Below the pieces are notes generated by a model. The model ran no database searches and had not been told where the DNA came from. It worked only from the letters and a program-made list of their open reading frames with translations. Source: Cubamyces lactineus (taxonomy: Eukaryota > Basidiomycota > Agaricomycetes > Polyporales > Polyporaceae). From it: a stretch of 64,000 bases of DNA. How positions within the stretch are numbered: position 1 is the stretch's first letter; every line of letters begins with the position of its first letter. The translations under genes and the position numbers were made by a program. This document shows, piece by piece, positions 56,443 through 64,000 of the stretch. The stretch is from the NCBI GenBank assembly GCA_022376465.1, contig JACDTU010000007.1, positions 1-64,000 on the forward strand, given 5' to 3'.

Positions 56443-57836
56443 ATGTCCTCAACCCTCGACAACATTCAGGCTTTGGAGGCGCACCTTGCGCAGCTCCGGA
56501 TGAAGGCAGCGGCGGAGGAGGCCGCAGCAGCCGAAGCGTAAGTACCGGGGTTGCCGGGGTTGCGGAGTACGGAGTTCGGGCTAACGGTGGTTTACAGGGC
56601 GCGAAAAGCGGAGGAGGAGCGAGCACGGGAGGAGAAAGAGCGCGCGGAGTACGAGGCCGCGCAGAAGGCAGCAGCGCTGATCCGCCAGGCTGCCCTCGCG
56701 AAGGCCGGGGCTTCCGCGCGGGGAAGCAAGCGTCCCGCGGAGGACGAGGAGCCGGAGTCGGAGGAGGAAGAGGACGACGCGGAGTTGCTCGTCCCGCGGT
56801 AAGTCCGGTCGGGGTACGGAGTACGGGGGTCGGACTAACGGAGTTCCACAGGACGAGGTGTGACCGGTGCGCCGCGAAGCAAATCGCGTGCCGGTTCCGC
56901 GCGGGCAAACGGACGTCGAGTTGCGTCCAATGCCAGAAAGCTCGGTCGCGCGCGTGCGTCGGGGCCCGCGGACTTCCCGCGGACATCCAAGCCCGGATCG
57001 CGCGCAAGGAGGAGGCCCCAAGCCCGCAGCGCAAGAAGGTCAAGTCCGCCCCCATCGTCGACGACGACGACGGGTTTGAGACCCCCGCGCCCACCGGAGT
57101 TCGGAGTTCGGAGAAGGTGCGGGCGGAGAAGGGCAAGGGGAAGGAGAAGGAGAAGGAGAAGACGGTGGAGAAGGCGGCGGAGAAGCCGCTGCAGCCAGGT
57201 GAGGTCCGATGGACCTTTGTCGCACCACCCGGAATTAACCCCCCAGCACGAACAGTCGTCGCCCGAGGCCCGAGCATCGCAGGCTCGTCGACGGGCCCTC
57301 GGATGTCCGCCAGCTCCGGACTTCCGGAGGTTGGGAAGTCCGACCTCCGGTGGTCCGACGACCCGGAGAAGCTCTCCGACCGGGAGCTCCTCGAGCACCT
57401 GCTCGTCGTGGTGCAGCGCAACCGGCGCACCGCGGGGCGGGTCATCGACCTGCTGGTCGACGAGGAGGAGCAGCGGGAGGAGATGATGCGGGAGGAGGTC
57501 CGGGGTCTTGGCGATGCCATCGCCAAGATCGTGCGGAAGGAGTTGAAGGCCGTCATCGGCGAGGCCGTCCGCGAGGCGGTGAAGTCCGAACTCGCGACGG
57601 AGTTCGGGACTATGCTGCGGGAGATCCTTGAGATCACCTCGCAGGACAAGGAGGACGCGATCGCGGACGCGCTGGAGCGGGCGGGGGTTGCTGGGTCGGA
57701 CTGGGAGGAGGAGAATGGGTCGGGGTTGGACAAGTCCGCGCGGGGCAAGTCCGGTGAGGAGGAGGAGGAGCAGGGCGAGGGCGCGAAGGAGGGGAAGGGG
57801 CCGGAGGACCCGGCGGACATGGACATGGCGGAGTAG
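56443..57836 (+). CDS. antisense retrotransposon gene: Zn2Cys6 and coiled-coil protein, two introns
   Basis: 426 aa from three exons in phase: 56443-56537, 56598-56798, 56852-57836, both introns GTAAGT to CACAG or TACAG. The N terminus is an Ala/Glu/Arg-rich coiled coil, then an acidic block. Residues 102-134 match the Zn(II)2Cys6 binuclear cluster consensus: C102-x2-C105-x6-C112-x10-C123-x2-C126-x7-C134, with basic residues around it (CDRCAAKQIACRF, CVQCQKARSRAC). After it come a basic Lys/Glu stretch and a helical region (LSDRELLEHLLVVVQRNRRT, later IVRKELKAVIGEAVREAVK) and an acidic end. It is probably a nuclear DNA-binding protein. It lies between pol and the 3' LTR on the opposite strand, convergent with pol (107 bp between stops). 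It could be a captured host gene or an element regulator. Confidence 0.85.
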
Positions 57837-57943
57837 GGCGGTAGTACGGACTTCGGACCTCGGACTTCGTAGCTAGTATCTTGTAGTCCGAGTGCGGAGG
57901 AGTATAGAAAGAAATCTGCTGGTGAGAACTCCGCGTGTGAACT

Positions 57944-60900
57944 TCAAGACAATTTAGCAAGAGGTCCGGGCTTGTCCGGGTAAGCTGCGTGGAAGTCCGA
58001 AACTAGCTCCTGGGCATGTCCGAGCTCCGTGGCCAAGATCCACGAAGTTTCTTCGTCCGTACCTTCGTAGCCTGCCCATCGGACTAGGTACAGGAGTTGA
58101 CAACTCCGACGCCGGCGGTCAATCTTGGAGTCGAGGATCTCCGAAATCTCGTACTCCGGTTCTCCGTCCACCAGGATCGGAGGTGGCGGAGTTTGGACGC
58201 GGCCGGGGATGGTGTTCGGAGTTGCAGGCTCGAGTTGTGAGACATGGAAAACGGGGTGTACCGCGCGCATAGAGTCCGGTAGTCGGAGGGTGAAGGAGTG
58301 AGTTCCGACCTGCGCGATGATAGTGAATGGACCTAAGAACTTCTCGGACAACTTTTTGGAGGGACGAGTAGTCCGGATGTGCTGAGCTCGGACATAGACC
58401 TGATCTCCGACCTTGAAGTCCGGCGCGGGTAGACGGTGTTTGTCCGCCTGTACTTGGTACCGGGCCTGGGCTTCGGCGATCTGCTGTCGGAGTTGGGTGT
58501 GAAGTTCGTCGAGGTCGACAGCGTAGTCGCGAGCTCGAGCGGAGGTGAGGTCCCGCTCGGGGTAGACGGAGATGGCGGGGTTGTAGCCCTTGTTCGCGAA
58601 GAACGGGGATATACCGGTAGTTGCGGACGGAGCATTGTTGTACGCGAACTCCGCCAAGGGAAGGAGTTGGGACCAGTTGTCCTGCTGGTAGTTCGAATAG
58701 ATCCGGAGGTACTGCTCGAGGGTCTGGTTAACCCGCTCGGTTTGACCGTCGCCTTCCGGGTGGTAACCGGAGGTGAAGTGAAGGCGCATGTCGAGGGCCT
58801 TACCGAGGGAGCGGAAGAAGTGAGAGACGAACTCCGAGCCCCGGTCGGAGGTAACGTGCGAGGGAACTCCGTGCTTGGAGAACACATGGAGTACGAACAA
58901 GTCCGCTAACTCCGAGGCTGTAAGCGTGTCGTGGGTAGGGATGAATATACCTTGCTTAGTGAGCCTGTCGACTACCACCAAGATCGCGGTGTAGCCAGCG
59001 GAGTTCGGGAGTTGCTCGATGAGGTCCATGGAGATGGAGTTCCAGGGTCGCTCGGGGATCGGGAGTTGCTTCAAAGTACCGTAGGGGAGATGCCGGGGGA
59101 CTTTAGCTCGCGCACAGGTAGTACAGGACTTACAATAGTCCCGGACGAAGAGTCGAAGTCCGGGCCAGGCGTAGTCCCGCAGGACCAGGGCTTGTGTCTT
59201 GTTCTGTCCCCAGTGTCCGGCAGTAGGGTGGTCGTGACAAGCTCGGAGTACGCGAAGGCGGAGGTCGCCGGAGTTCGGGACATAGACTCGACCTGAGAGT
59301 CGGAGTAGCCCGTCTTCATCGCGGGACCATCGGGAGTTGCCTTCGGAGGCGAGCTTGAGTGCGGCAAATAGTTCGGGGTCAGGAGTCGGGGTTGCTTGAG
59401 CGGACTTGATGTCCGAGAGGAGTTGTTCGGAGTCGAGGACGAAGGAAGCTCGGAGTACGGGGGGTCGGAGGTAGGTAGCCCGGAGGGACGCGGCGAGCTG
59501 CTCCTGGGTGAAAACCGGTCGGTAGTTGTGTGGGTTGACGACGGAGTAGTCACTGCCCCCCTCTTTTGGGTAGACGTCCCAACGGCGTGTCAGTGCGTCG
59601 GGCTTCGCTCCAAGCTTACCTGGCCGGAACCGGACTACGAGGTTGAACTGCGAGAGGAACTCCGACCATCGGGCTTGACGGCGGGTCAGTAACTTCGTAG
59701 TCGCGAAGTATACCAAATTCTTGTGGTCCGTGACAACGTCGATCGGGGTTGCCGAACCTTCGAGGTAGTGCCGCCAGGTCTTGAAACATTCGAAGATCGC
59801 GAGGAGTTCCTTGTCGTGGGTGTCGTAGTTCAACTCCGCGCCGGTCAAGGTGCGGGAGTGGAAGGCAATGGGGTGGAGTTCACCGGACTCGGTGGTAAGG
59901 GAGAGAATGCCGGCGATGGCGTAGTCCGAGGCGTCAGTCTCGACGGTGAGGGGTCGGTCGGGCATCCAGTGGTGTAGTACCGGAGCTGTCGTGAACGCCT
60001 TCTTGAGAGCGTTAAACGAACTCCGACATTCCTCGGAGAAGTGCCAAGGCACGGACTTGCGGGTTAAGCGGGTCAGCGGTAGTACGATCTCGGAGTAGTT
60101 TGGAATAAACCGTCGATAGAAGTTCGCGAACCCCAGGAACGACTGTATGTCGCGGACCTTCCGGGGTTCGGGCCAATCCAAGATCGCCTTAACCTTCGAC
60201 TCCGCCATGGTGAGTCCGGTGGGAGAGAGGATGTAACCGAGGTACTCGACGGAGTCGGTGTGGAACTCGCACTTGTCAGCGCGGGCATAAAGCCGGTGCT
60301 TGCGGAGTCGCCGGAGTACCTCTTTGACGTGCTTGCGGTGTTGCTCGGGGTTGTCGGAGTAGATGAGGATGTCGTCCAGGTAGACGATGACGCACACATC
60401 GAGCATGTCCGCGAAGATGTCATTGACGAACCGCTGGAAAGCAGCGGGCGCGTTAGAAAGTCCGAACGGCATGACTAACCATTCGAAAGACCCATAGCGG
60501 GTCCGAAACGCGGTCTTCCACTCATCTCCGGGAGCTATGCGGACTAGGTTGTAGGCGTGACGGAGGTCGATTTTGGTATAGATCCGGGCCTTCCGAGGCG
60601 CGTCCAGCAAGTCCGAGACGAGAGGAAGGGGGTAGCGGTCCTTCCGGGTGATCTTATTCAAGCCCCGGTAGTCCACGCAAAGGCGAAGAGATCCGTCCTT
60701 CTTTTTGACGAAGAGGACGGGAGCTCCGCAGGGAGAGTTGGACGGACGTATGAACCCCGATCGGAGGTTCTCGTCAATATACTCCCGAAGCGTGTCGAGC
60801 TCGAGTTTTGAGAGGGAGTAAATAGGTCCGAGTGGCGGAGTAGCCCCTTCTTCCAGGTCGATCTTTAAGTCGTAGGGGCGATGCTCCGGTAGGATGTCGG

Positions 60901-61675
60901 CCTTGGTCTTGCTGAAGACGTCCGCAAACTCGTGGTACTCCTCCGGAACTCCGGTGAGGTCCGGGGGAGAGTCGGAGATGGACGAACTCCGCGCAGTAGC
61001 CAAGTCCGGGGTAGACAGGTTCAGGGTATAGCTCGCGGACCCCGGGAGTTTGCAAGCCCGAGCGAAAGCAGCAGCGTTCACAAGGGAGATCCGGGGTACG
61101 GAGGTCGGAGTAGGAGAAGTCGGTAGTTCCGGAGTAGCCGGAGTAGACGGAGTAGACGGAGTACGCTCAGCCGGAGCTGGCGGGGGTACCATGGTGTCAG
61201 AAACAGGACGCGGCGGGGGTGCGGAACGGAATTGGATGCTGCGCTTCTTCCAGTCAATCAACGGATTGTAGGCGGAGAGCCAGCTGTATCCCAGAACGGC
61301 AGACACGGACTTGTCGAGCGGAGTAACATAGAAATCTATATTGAGGACTTCTCCAGACGGGAAATGTACGGGCAGAGTGGTAAACGAAGTAATCAGGTGG
61401 TTAGAAGTACCGTCAAAAAGCTGTAGACGGAGCGGGGTTACGGCGGTAGTTGGGAGTTGATACATAGTCGCGAAATCGGAGTCGATGAAACAATGGGAGG
61501 AACCGGAGTCGATAAGGGCGCGGAACGGAGTTGGGATAGGATCGGAGTACAAGTCGAGGAAGAGTGCATGGGGGTCGGAAAGAGCGGACGCGTTGAGCCT
61601 GAGGATCTCCGTACCAGAGGAGTCAACGCGGTCCTCACGGGGTACGGAGTTCGGAGGACCGCGGACTAATTTTTT
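57944..61675 (-). CDS. Gypsy-2 pol: protease-RT-RNaseH-integrase-chromodomain
   Basis: Open without interruption from the frameshift site to the stop at 57944 (about 1240 codons including the frameshift-encoded lead). Domains: aspartic protease ALIDSGSSHCFIDSDFA; RT with FVKKKDGSLRLCVDYRGLN, FGLSNAPAAFQRFVN and catalytic YLDDILIYSD; RNase H ETDASDYAIAGILS; integrase HHCC (AGHWGQNKTQALV, CTTCARAK) and DDE residues (SMDLIEQLP, TSDRGSEFVSHF, EGDGQTERVNQTLEQYL); C-terminal chromodomain EYEISEILDSKI with LYLVRWAGYEGTDEE. All catalytic residues are present, so it is probably functional. No ATG is needed at its start; it is expressed as a gag-pol fusion. Confidence 0.95.
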   Translation of the reverse strand, partial: KKLVRGPPNSVPREDRVDSSGTEILRLNASALSDPHALFLDLYSDPIPTPFRALIDSGSSHCFIDSDFATMYQLPTTAVTPLRLQLFDGTSNHLITSFTTLPVHFPSGEVLNIDFYVTPLDKSVSAVLGYSWLSAYNPLIDWKKRSIQFRSAPPPRPVSDTMVPPPAPAERTPSTPSTPATPELPTSPTPTSVPRISLVNAAAFARACKLPGSASYTLNLSTPDLATARSSSISDSPPDLTGVPEEYHEFADVFSKTKADILPEHRPYDLKIDLEEGATPPLGPIYSLSKLELDTLREYIDENLRSGFIRPSNSPCGAPVLFVKKKDGSLRLCVDYRGLNKITRKDRYPLPLVSDLLDAPRKARIYTKIDLRHAYNLVRIAPGDEWKTAFRTRYGSFEWLVMPFGLSNAPAAFQRFVNDIFADMLDVCVIVYLDDILIYSDNPEQHRKHVKEVLRRLRKHRLYARADKCEFHTDSVEYLGYILSPTGLTMAESKVKAILDWPEPRKVRDIQSFLGFANFYRRFIPNYSEIVLPLTRLTRKSVPWHFSEECRSSFNALKKAFTTAPVLHHWMPDRPLTVETDASDYAIAGILSLTTESGELHPIAFHSRTLTGAELNYDTHDKELLAIFECFKTWRHYLEGSATPIDVVTDHKNLVYFATTKLLTRRQARWSEFLSQFNLVVRFRPGKLGAKPDALTRRWDVYPKEGGSDYSVVNPHNYRPVFTQEQLAASLRATYLRPPVLRASFVLDSEQLLSDIKSAQATPTPDPELFAALKLASEGNSRWSRDEDGLLRLSGRVYVPNSGDLRLRVLRACHDHPTAGHWGQNKTQALVLRDYAWPGLRLFVRDYCKSCTTCARAKVPRHLPYGTLKQLPIPERPWNSISMDLIEQLPNSAGYTAILVVVDRLTKQGIFIPTHDTLTASELADLFVLHVFSKHGVPSHVTSDRGSEFVSHFFRSLGKALDMRLHFTSGYHPEGDGQTERVNQTLEQYLRIYSNYQQDNWSQLLPLAEFAYNNAPSATTGISPFFANKGYNPAISVYPERDLTSARARDYAVDLDELHTQLRQQIAEAQARYQVQADKHRLPAPDFKVGDQVYVRAQHIRTTRPSKKLSEKFLGPFTIIAQVGTHSFTLRLPDSMRAVHPVFHVSQLEPATPNTIPGRVQTPPPPILVDGEPEYEISEILDSKIDRRRRSCQLLYLVRWAGYEGTDEETSWILATELGHAQELVSDFHAAYPDKPGPLAKLS
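61627..61663 (-). promoter_or_regulatory. Gypsy-2 frameshift-stimulating stem-loop
   Basis: On the minus strand CGCGGTCCTC (61663-61654 arm pairs with 61636-61627 arm GAGGACCGCG) forms a perfect 10-bp GC-rich stem with a 17-nt loop, five bases after the slippery heptamer. Spacing and stability are those of known -1 frameshift stimulators. Confidence 0.7.
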
Positions 61676-63135
61676 GTCTCCTTCGGGGCTGCAGCCGGAG
61701 CGGGCGCAGCGGGAGCGGGGTTGGCTTGAGCGGCGCGACCCTTAGTCGCGGACGAGGTCTTCCTCGGACAAGCACTCGCGGTATGACCAGCTCCACCGCA
61801 GAAGAGACAGAGATTGTTGGCGAAACGGCGTTGACGCTCCTCGGGGGTGAGTTTTCCGTCCTTACCGAGCTTGTCGGTGTACGTCTTGGCCGGGGTCTTC
61901 GGAGTCTTAGGAGACTTCGACGAAGTACCGGAATTGCCGGACTTGGACGGGGTAGACGAGGAGGCCTGTCCGGAGTTGTTACCTCCGGACTTGTTGCCGG
62001 AGTTGGAGGACTTGGAGTCGGAGGTCGACTTGTTACCGGACTTCGAAGGTCCGGACTCGCGCGAGACCTCGGCCTTGCGCTCCCAGTAGCGGTTGTCGAT
62101 CGACTGCGCGAGGTCGCGAAGGGCCACCAGGGTCTCGGGCTTGCCGACCTCGGAGATGCGGTCCTTGAGACGGTTCGGAAGTCCGTCGTAGAACCGGTAC
62201 CGGAGCGGAGCATTACCCCAACGGACTTGAGTAGCGAGGCGGGTGAACTGAGTGATGTACTTAGCTATCCGCTGGTTGTCGCCCATCCGGAGGTTCATCA
62301 GCTCATGCTCCGCAGCTCCGGAGGCGTCGTAAGGACCGAAGTTCACTCGGAGTTCCTCCTGGAAGTGGTCGTAGGATGTAAGGAAGATGGGGGGGTTGTC
62401 CGAGTCGCCTTCGAGGAGGTAGGGCTCGAACCACTGTAGCGCGGTGCCCTTGAGGAAGGAGATGGCGTAGGTCACCTTCTTCTCATCGGAGTCGAAGGTT
62501 CGGGGTCGGGCCTTGAAGACAAGTTCCAACTGCGTGAAGAAAGACCGGAGTTTGTTGGGGTCGGACCCGTCGAACTGGTCCGGCTCGCGGACGTTGTGCC
62601 GCTCGTTGTTCGAAGGTTGGGTAACCGCCGGAGTTGGAGCGGTAGTACGTTCGAGGGTACGCGCGATGAGAGAGATCGCGGTCGCTAGTTGCGACTGAAC
62701 CCGGTCTTCGGAGTCGGAGGAGTCCGAGCTTGAGCTAGTGTCGTCGTCTCCCGGCCCTTGTGGGTCGTTGTCCGGAGGGCCTGGCGGTCCTGGAGGGCCC
62801 GGCGGACCTGGAGGACTAGGCGGACCCGGAGGCCCGCGGCTCGGACCTGAAGGCTGACCCTCGGAGAACGGGTTCCCCGGAGATGGCTCGCGGGGTACCT
62901 GCGAGGCAGTCGCGGTAGAGATGACCAGAGGCTGAGGCGGGTCACCTTCGTCGTCCCCATCGGAGGACGCTTCGACGATTGTTCGAGCGAACTGCCCGCG
63001 GCGGCTCGGAGTAGCTTCTTCTTGCGTCGCTGAGTCGCCTCGGCGAGCTGTCCAGCCACTCCAGTTCTCGGCGGGGTCTTCTTGCTCTAGGGCGCGAGAT
63101 TGCGTCTGAGTGCGGACTACGGTTCGAGTGGACAT
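61666..63135 (-). CDS. Gypsy-2 gag polyprotein
   Basis: 489 aa. The N-terminal 150 residues are disordered and Pro/Gly-rich, with a collagen-like PPGPPGPPGPPG run, then a Ser/Asp stretch. The capsid core contains PDQFDGSDPNKLRSFFTQLE, ALQWFEPYLLEG and LRVNFGPYDASGAAEHELMN, followed by YITQFTRLATQVRW. A Ser/Lys/Gly-rich linker leads to a CCHC zinc knuckle (CLFCGGAGHTASACP) and an Ala/Pro tail. The gene starts 31 bp after the 5' LTR (element sense) and ends at the frameshift heptamer. Confidence 0.93.
   Translation of the reverse strand: MSTRTVVRTQTQSRALEQEDPAENWSGWTARRGDSATQEEATPSRRGQFARTIVEASSDGDDEGDPPQPLVISTATASQVPREPSPGNPFSEGQPSGPSRGPPGPPSPPGPPGPPGPPGPPDNDPQGPGDDDTSSSSDSSDSEDRVQSQLATAISLIARTLERTTAPTPAVTQPSNNERHNVREPDQFDGSDPNKLRSFFTQLELVFKARPRTFDSDEKKVTYAISFLKGTALQWFEPYLLEGDSDNPPIFLTSYDHFQEELRVNFGPYDASGAAEHELMNLRMGDNQRIAKYITQFTRLATQVRWGNAPLRYRFYDGLPNRLKDRISEVGKPETLVALRDLAQSIDNRYWERKAEVSRESGPSKSGNKSTSDSKSSNSGNKSGGNNSGQASSSTPSKSGNSGTSSKSPKTPKTPAKTYTDKLGKDGKLTPEERQRRFANNLCLFCGGAGHTASACPRKTSSATKGRAAQANPAPAAPAPAAAPKETKN
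61669..61675 (-). promoter_or_regulatory. Gypsy-2 -1 frameshift heptamer A AAA AAT
   Basis: The end of gag reads ACA AAA AAT TAG. A AAA AAT is an X XXY YYZ slippery heptamer directly before the stop, and pol is in the -1 frame and open from there. With the stem-loop five bases downstream this is a complete frameshift signal. Confidence 0.75.
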
Positions 63136-63153
63136 ATTGAGTGAAACCCGGTG

Positions 63154-63164
63154 AGTTCGGAAAT
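63154..63164 (-). other. Gypsy-2 primer-binding site (self-priming type)
   Basis: On the minus strand ATTTCCGAACT lies two bases after the 5' LTR. It is exactly complementary to AGTTCGGAAAT inside the LTR (63487-63477), which starts 33 bp after the TATA box TATAAATA (63520-63513). The 11-bp pairing of the predicted RNA 5' end with this site is the Tf1-type self-priming arrangement. Confidence 0.7.
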
Positions 63165-63166
63165 AC

Positions 63167-63859
63167 TGTTAGGACCGTGCCGTCCGGGGGTACAACTCCG
63201 GTGGTCGGGACTTGGACGGAGTTCGGGGTCGGAGTACGACCGGAGGTCGGACTAGCACTGGGGTGAGGACTTTCGCGAAACTATTAGTAACGCACGGGTT
63301 CCGACTCGGTGTCCTCTATTTGCGGACTTCGGAGTACGGACTTGACGGGACGAAGGTCGGACTTGGGAACGGGGTTGGGTCGAAGGGGTTGGTAGGAAGG
63401 GAACGAAGGTTGGTCGGACTAGAGGGTCGGGGTTGAGTGTCGGACTACGAGTTGAACCAGTAATGGGTATAACGAGATTTCCGAACTGAGTAGCTACTAC
63501 ATTCCGGGGCAGTATTTATACTAAGTCAGAAACCCGATAGAAACAATAAGAGATGTACGTGATAGGAAGGAGTAGAACGAAAGTACGAAGTAACTTGCCA
63601 AGGGTAAGATAACGTAGATAGCTCAGTAAGCAAAAGCCTCATGTAGGTAGCGCCATGAGGGGTTATCTGAGACATGTAAGTCATGGGGTCGGGGGAAGTC
63701 CGAAGTACGGAGTACGAAGTGCGGAGTACGGAGAACGGAGTCGGGGGTACGGGGTACGGAAGAGCGGAGTACGGAGGAACGGAGTACGTAACGCGGAGTA
63801 AGGAGCGGGGTACGGGGGTTCGGGGATCGGGCTTCGGGGTTACAGCACGGAGCGTAACA
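63167..63859 (-). repeat. Gypsy-2 5' LTR
   Basis: 693 bp, same as the left LTR except one base. Element-sense promoter TATAAATA at 63520-63513 and the presumed RNA start at about 63487. Confidence 0.95.
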
Positions 63860-63864
63860 AGGAT
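63860..63864. repeat. Gypsy-2 target-site duplication (right), AGGAT
   Basis: Exact copy of 55538-55542. Confidence 0.9.
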
Positions 63865-64000
63865 CCCGAGTGGATCCTCTGGTCTTAAATACAGGAAGAG
63901 AGACATGGACACGTCAGCGCCACGTAGGCGCCACGTACCGTGAGGGTCCAGTATAACTACGTAGAGTCAGGGCTGGGAATACAGATGATGTGGCGATGAC
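63865..64000 (-). mobile_element. LTR related to Gypsy-1, right part, continuing past the window
   Basis: Continuation of the LTR at 55417-55542. On the minus strand a TATA-like TATTTAAG stands about 32 bases before CAGCTCGACCTGG, as TATATATAAG does before CAGCTCGATCTGG in the Gypsy-1 LTR. Gypsy-2 therefore landed close to the transcription start of this LTR. Confidence 0.65.

Larger units (their letters stand above)
55543..63859 (-). mobile_element. Gypsy-2: young, apparently intact chromovirus with an antisense Zn2Cys6 gene
   Basis: 8.3-kb LTR retrotransposon on the minus strand. LTRs of 693 bp differ at a single position seen by eye, a perfect AGGAT duplication flanks it, and gag and pol are fully open. 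Order in element sense: 5' LTR (63859-63167), self-complementary primer site, gag, -1 frameshift signal, pol with chromodomain, then an opposite-strand spliced gene (56443-57836), polypurine tract, 3' LTR (56235-55543). Base composition is rich in CGGAGT/GTCCGA motifs throughout. Everything suggests recent activity. Confidence 0.95.

Overview
The window comes from a filamentous basidiomycete, most likely an Agaricomycete of the polypore type. The evidence is GC-rich sequence, genes cut by many 45-70 bp GT-AG introns, tandem con-6 genes, a HET-domain gene, a NACHT-WD40 NLR-type gene and chromodomain Ty3/gypsy retrotransposons. Most genes emerge only after splicing by hand. Where exon coordinates are given, the splice phases were checked and close on one reading frame.

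Layout. 1-2 kb: no gene, then a 436-bp inverted-repeat element (MITE) at 1564-1999 with a TA duplication. 2.2-6.0 kb (+): GEN1/Yen1-type Holliday junction resolvase. 7.3-10.1 kb (-): 16-exon amidohydrolase. 10.8-14.0 kb (+): ER ubiquitin ligase HRD1. 14.1-19.2 kb (-): mitochondrial Aim41, a DUF4246 putative dioxygenase, and mitochondrial Qri7. 19.4 kb (+): a small coiled-coil protein. 20.1 and 23.0 kb (+): two con-6 genes. 24.9-26.9 kb (+): FAD monooxygenase. 21.7-33.3 kb: four dispersed copies of an unrecognised gene family sharing promoter and first exon; two of them sit in a tandem segmental duplication (27.8-32.1 kb). 34.0-36.8 kb (+): HbrB/Bit61-type TORC2 subunit. 37.8-39.9 kb (-): HET protein.

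41.1-49.3 kb (+): chromovirus 'Gypsy-1', with 456-bp LTRs diverged by about 5%. Its gag-pol carries five in-frame TGA codons. After pol it has four further, tightly overlapping ORFs: three tiny membrane proteins and a 433-aa coiled-coil protein with two PPxY motifs. 51.1-55.4 kb (+): a NACHT-WD40 NLR gene broken by three stop codons and cut at its 3' end by an LTR. 55.5-63.9 kb (-): a young, apparently intact chromovirus 'Gypsy-2' (693-bp LTRs with one difference, AGGAT target duplication) nested inside that LTR. Between pol and the 3' LTR it carries an antisense, intron-containing gene for a Zn2Cys6-type protein.

The left half is housekeeping: DNA repair, ER quality control, mitochondrial tRNA modification and TORC2. 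The right half is accessory: two allorecognition-type genes (HET, NLR) among retrotransposons. Both retroelements appear to use a -1 frameshift abutting the gag stop and self-primed reverse transcription, and each carries extra 3' coding capacity. That extra coding is the strongest candidate for something undescribed.
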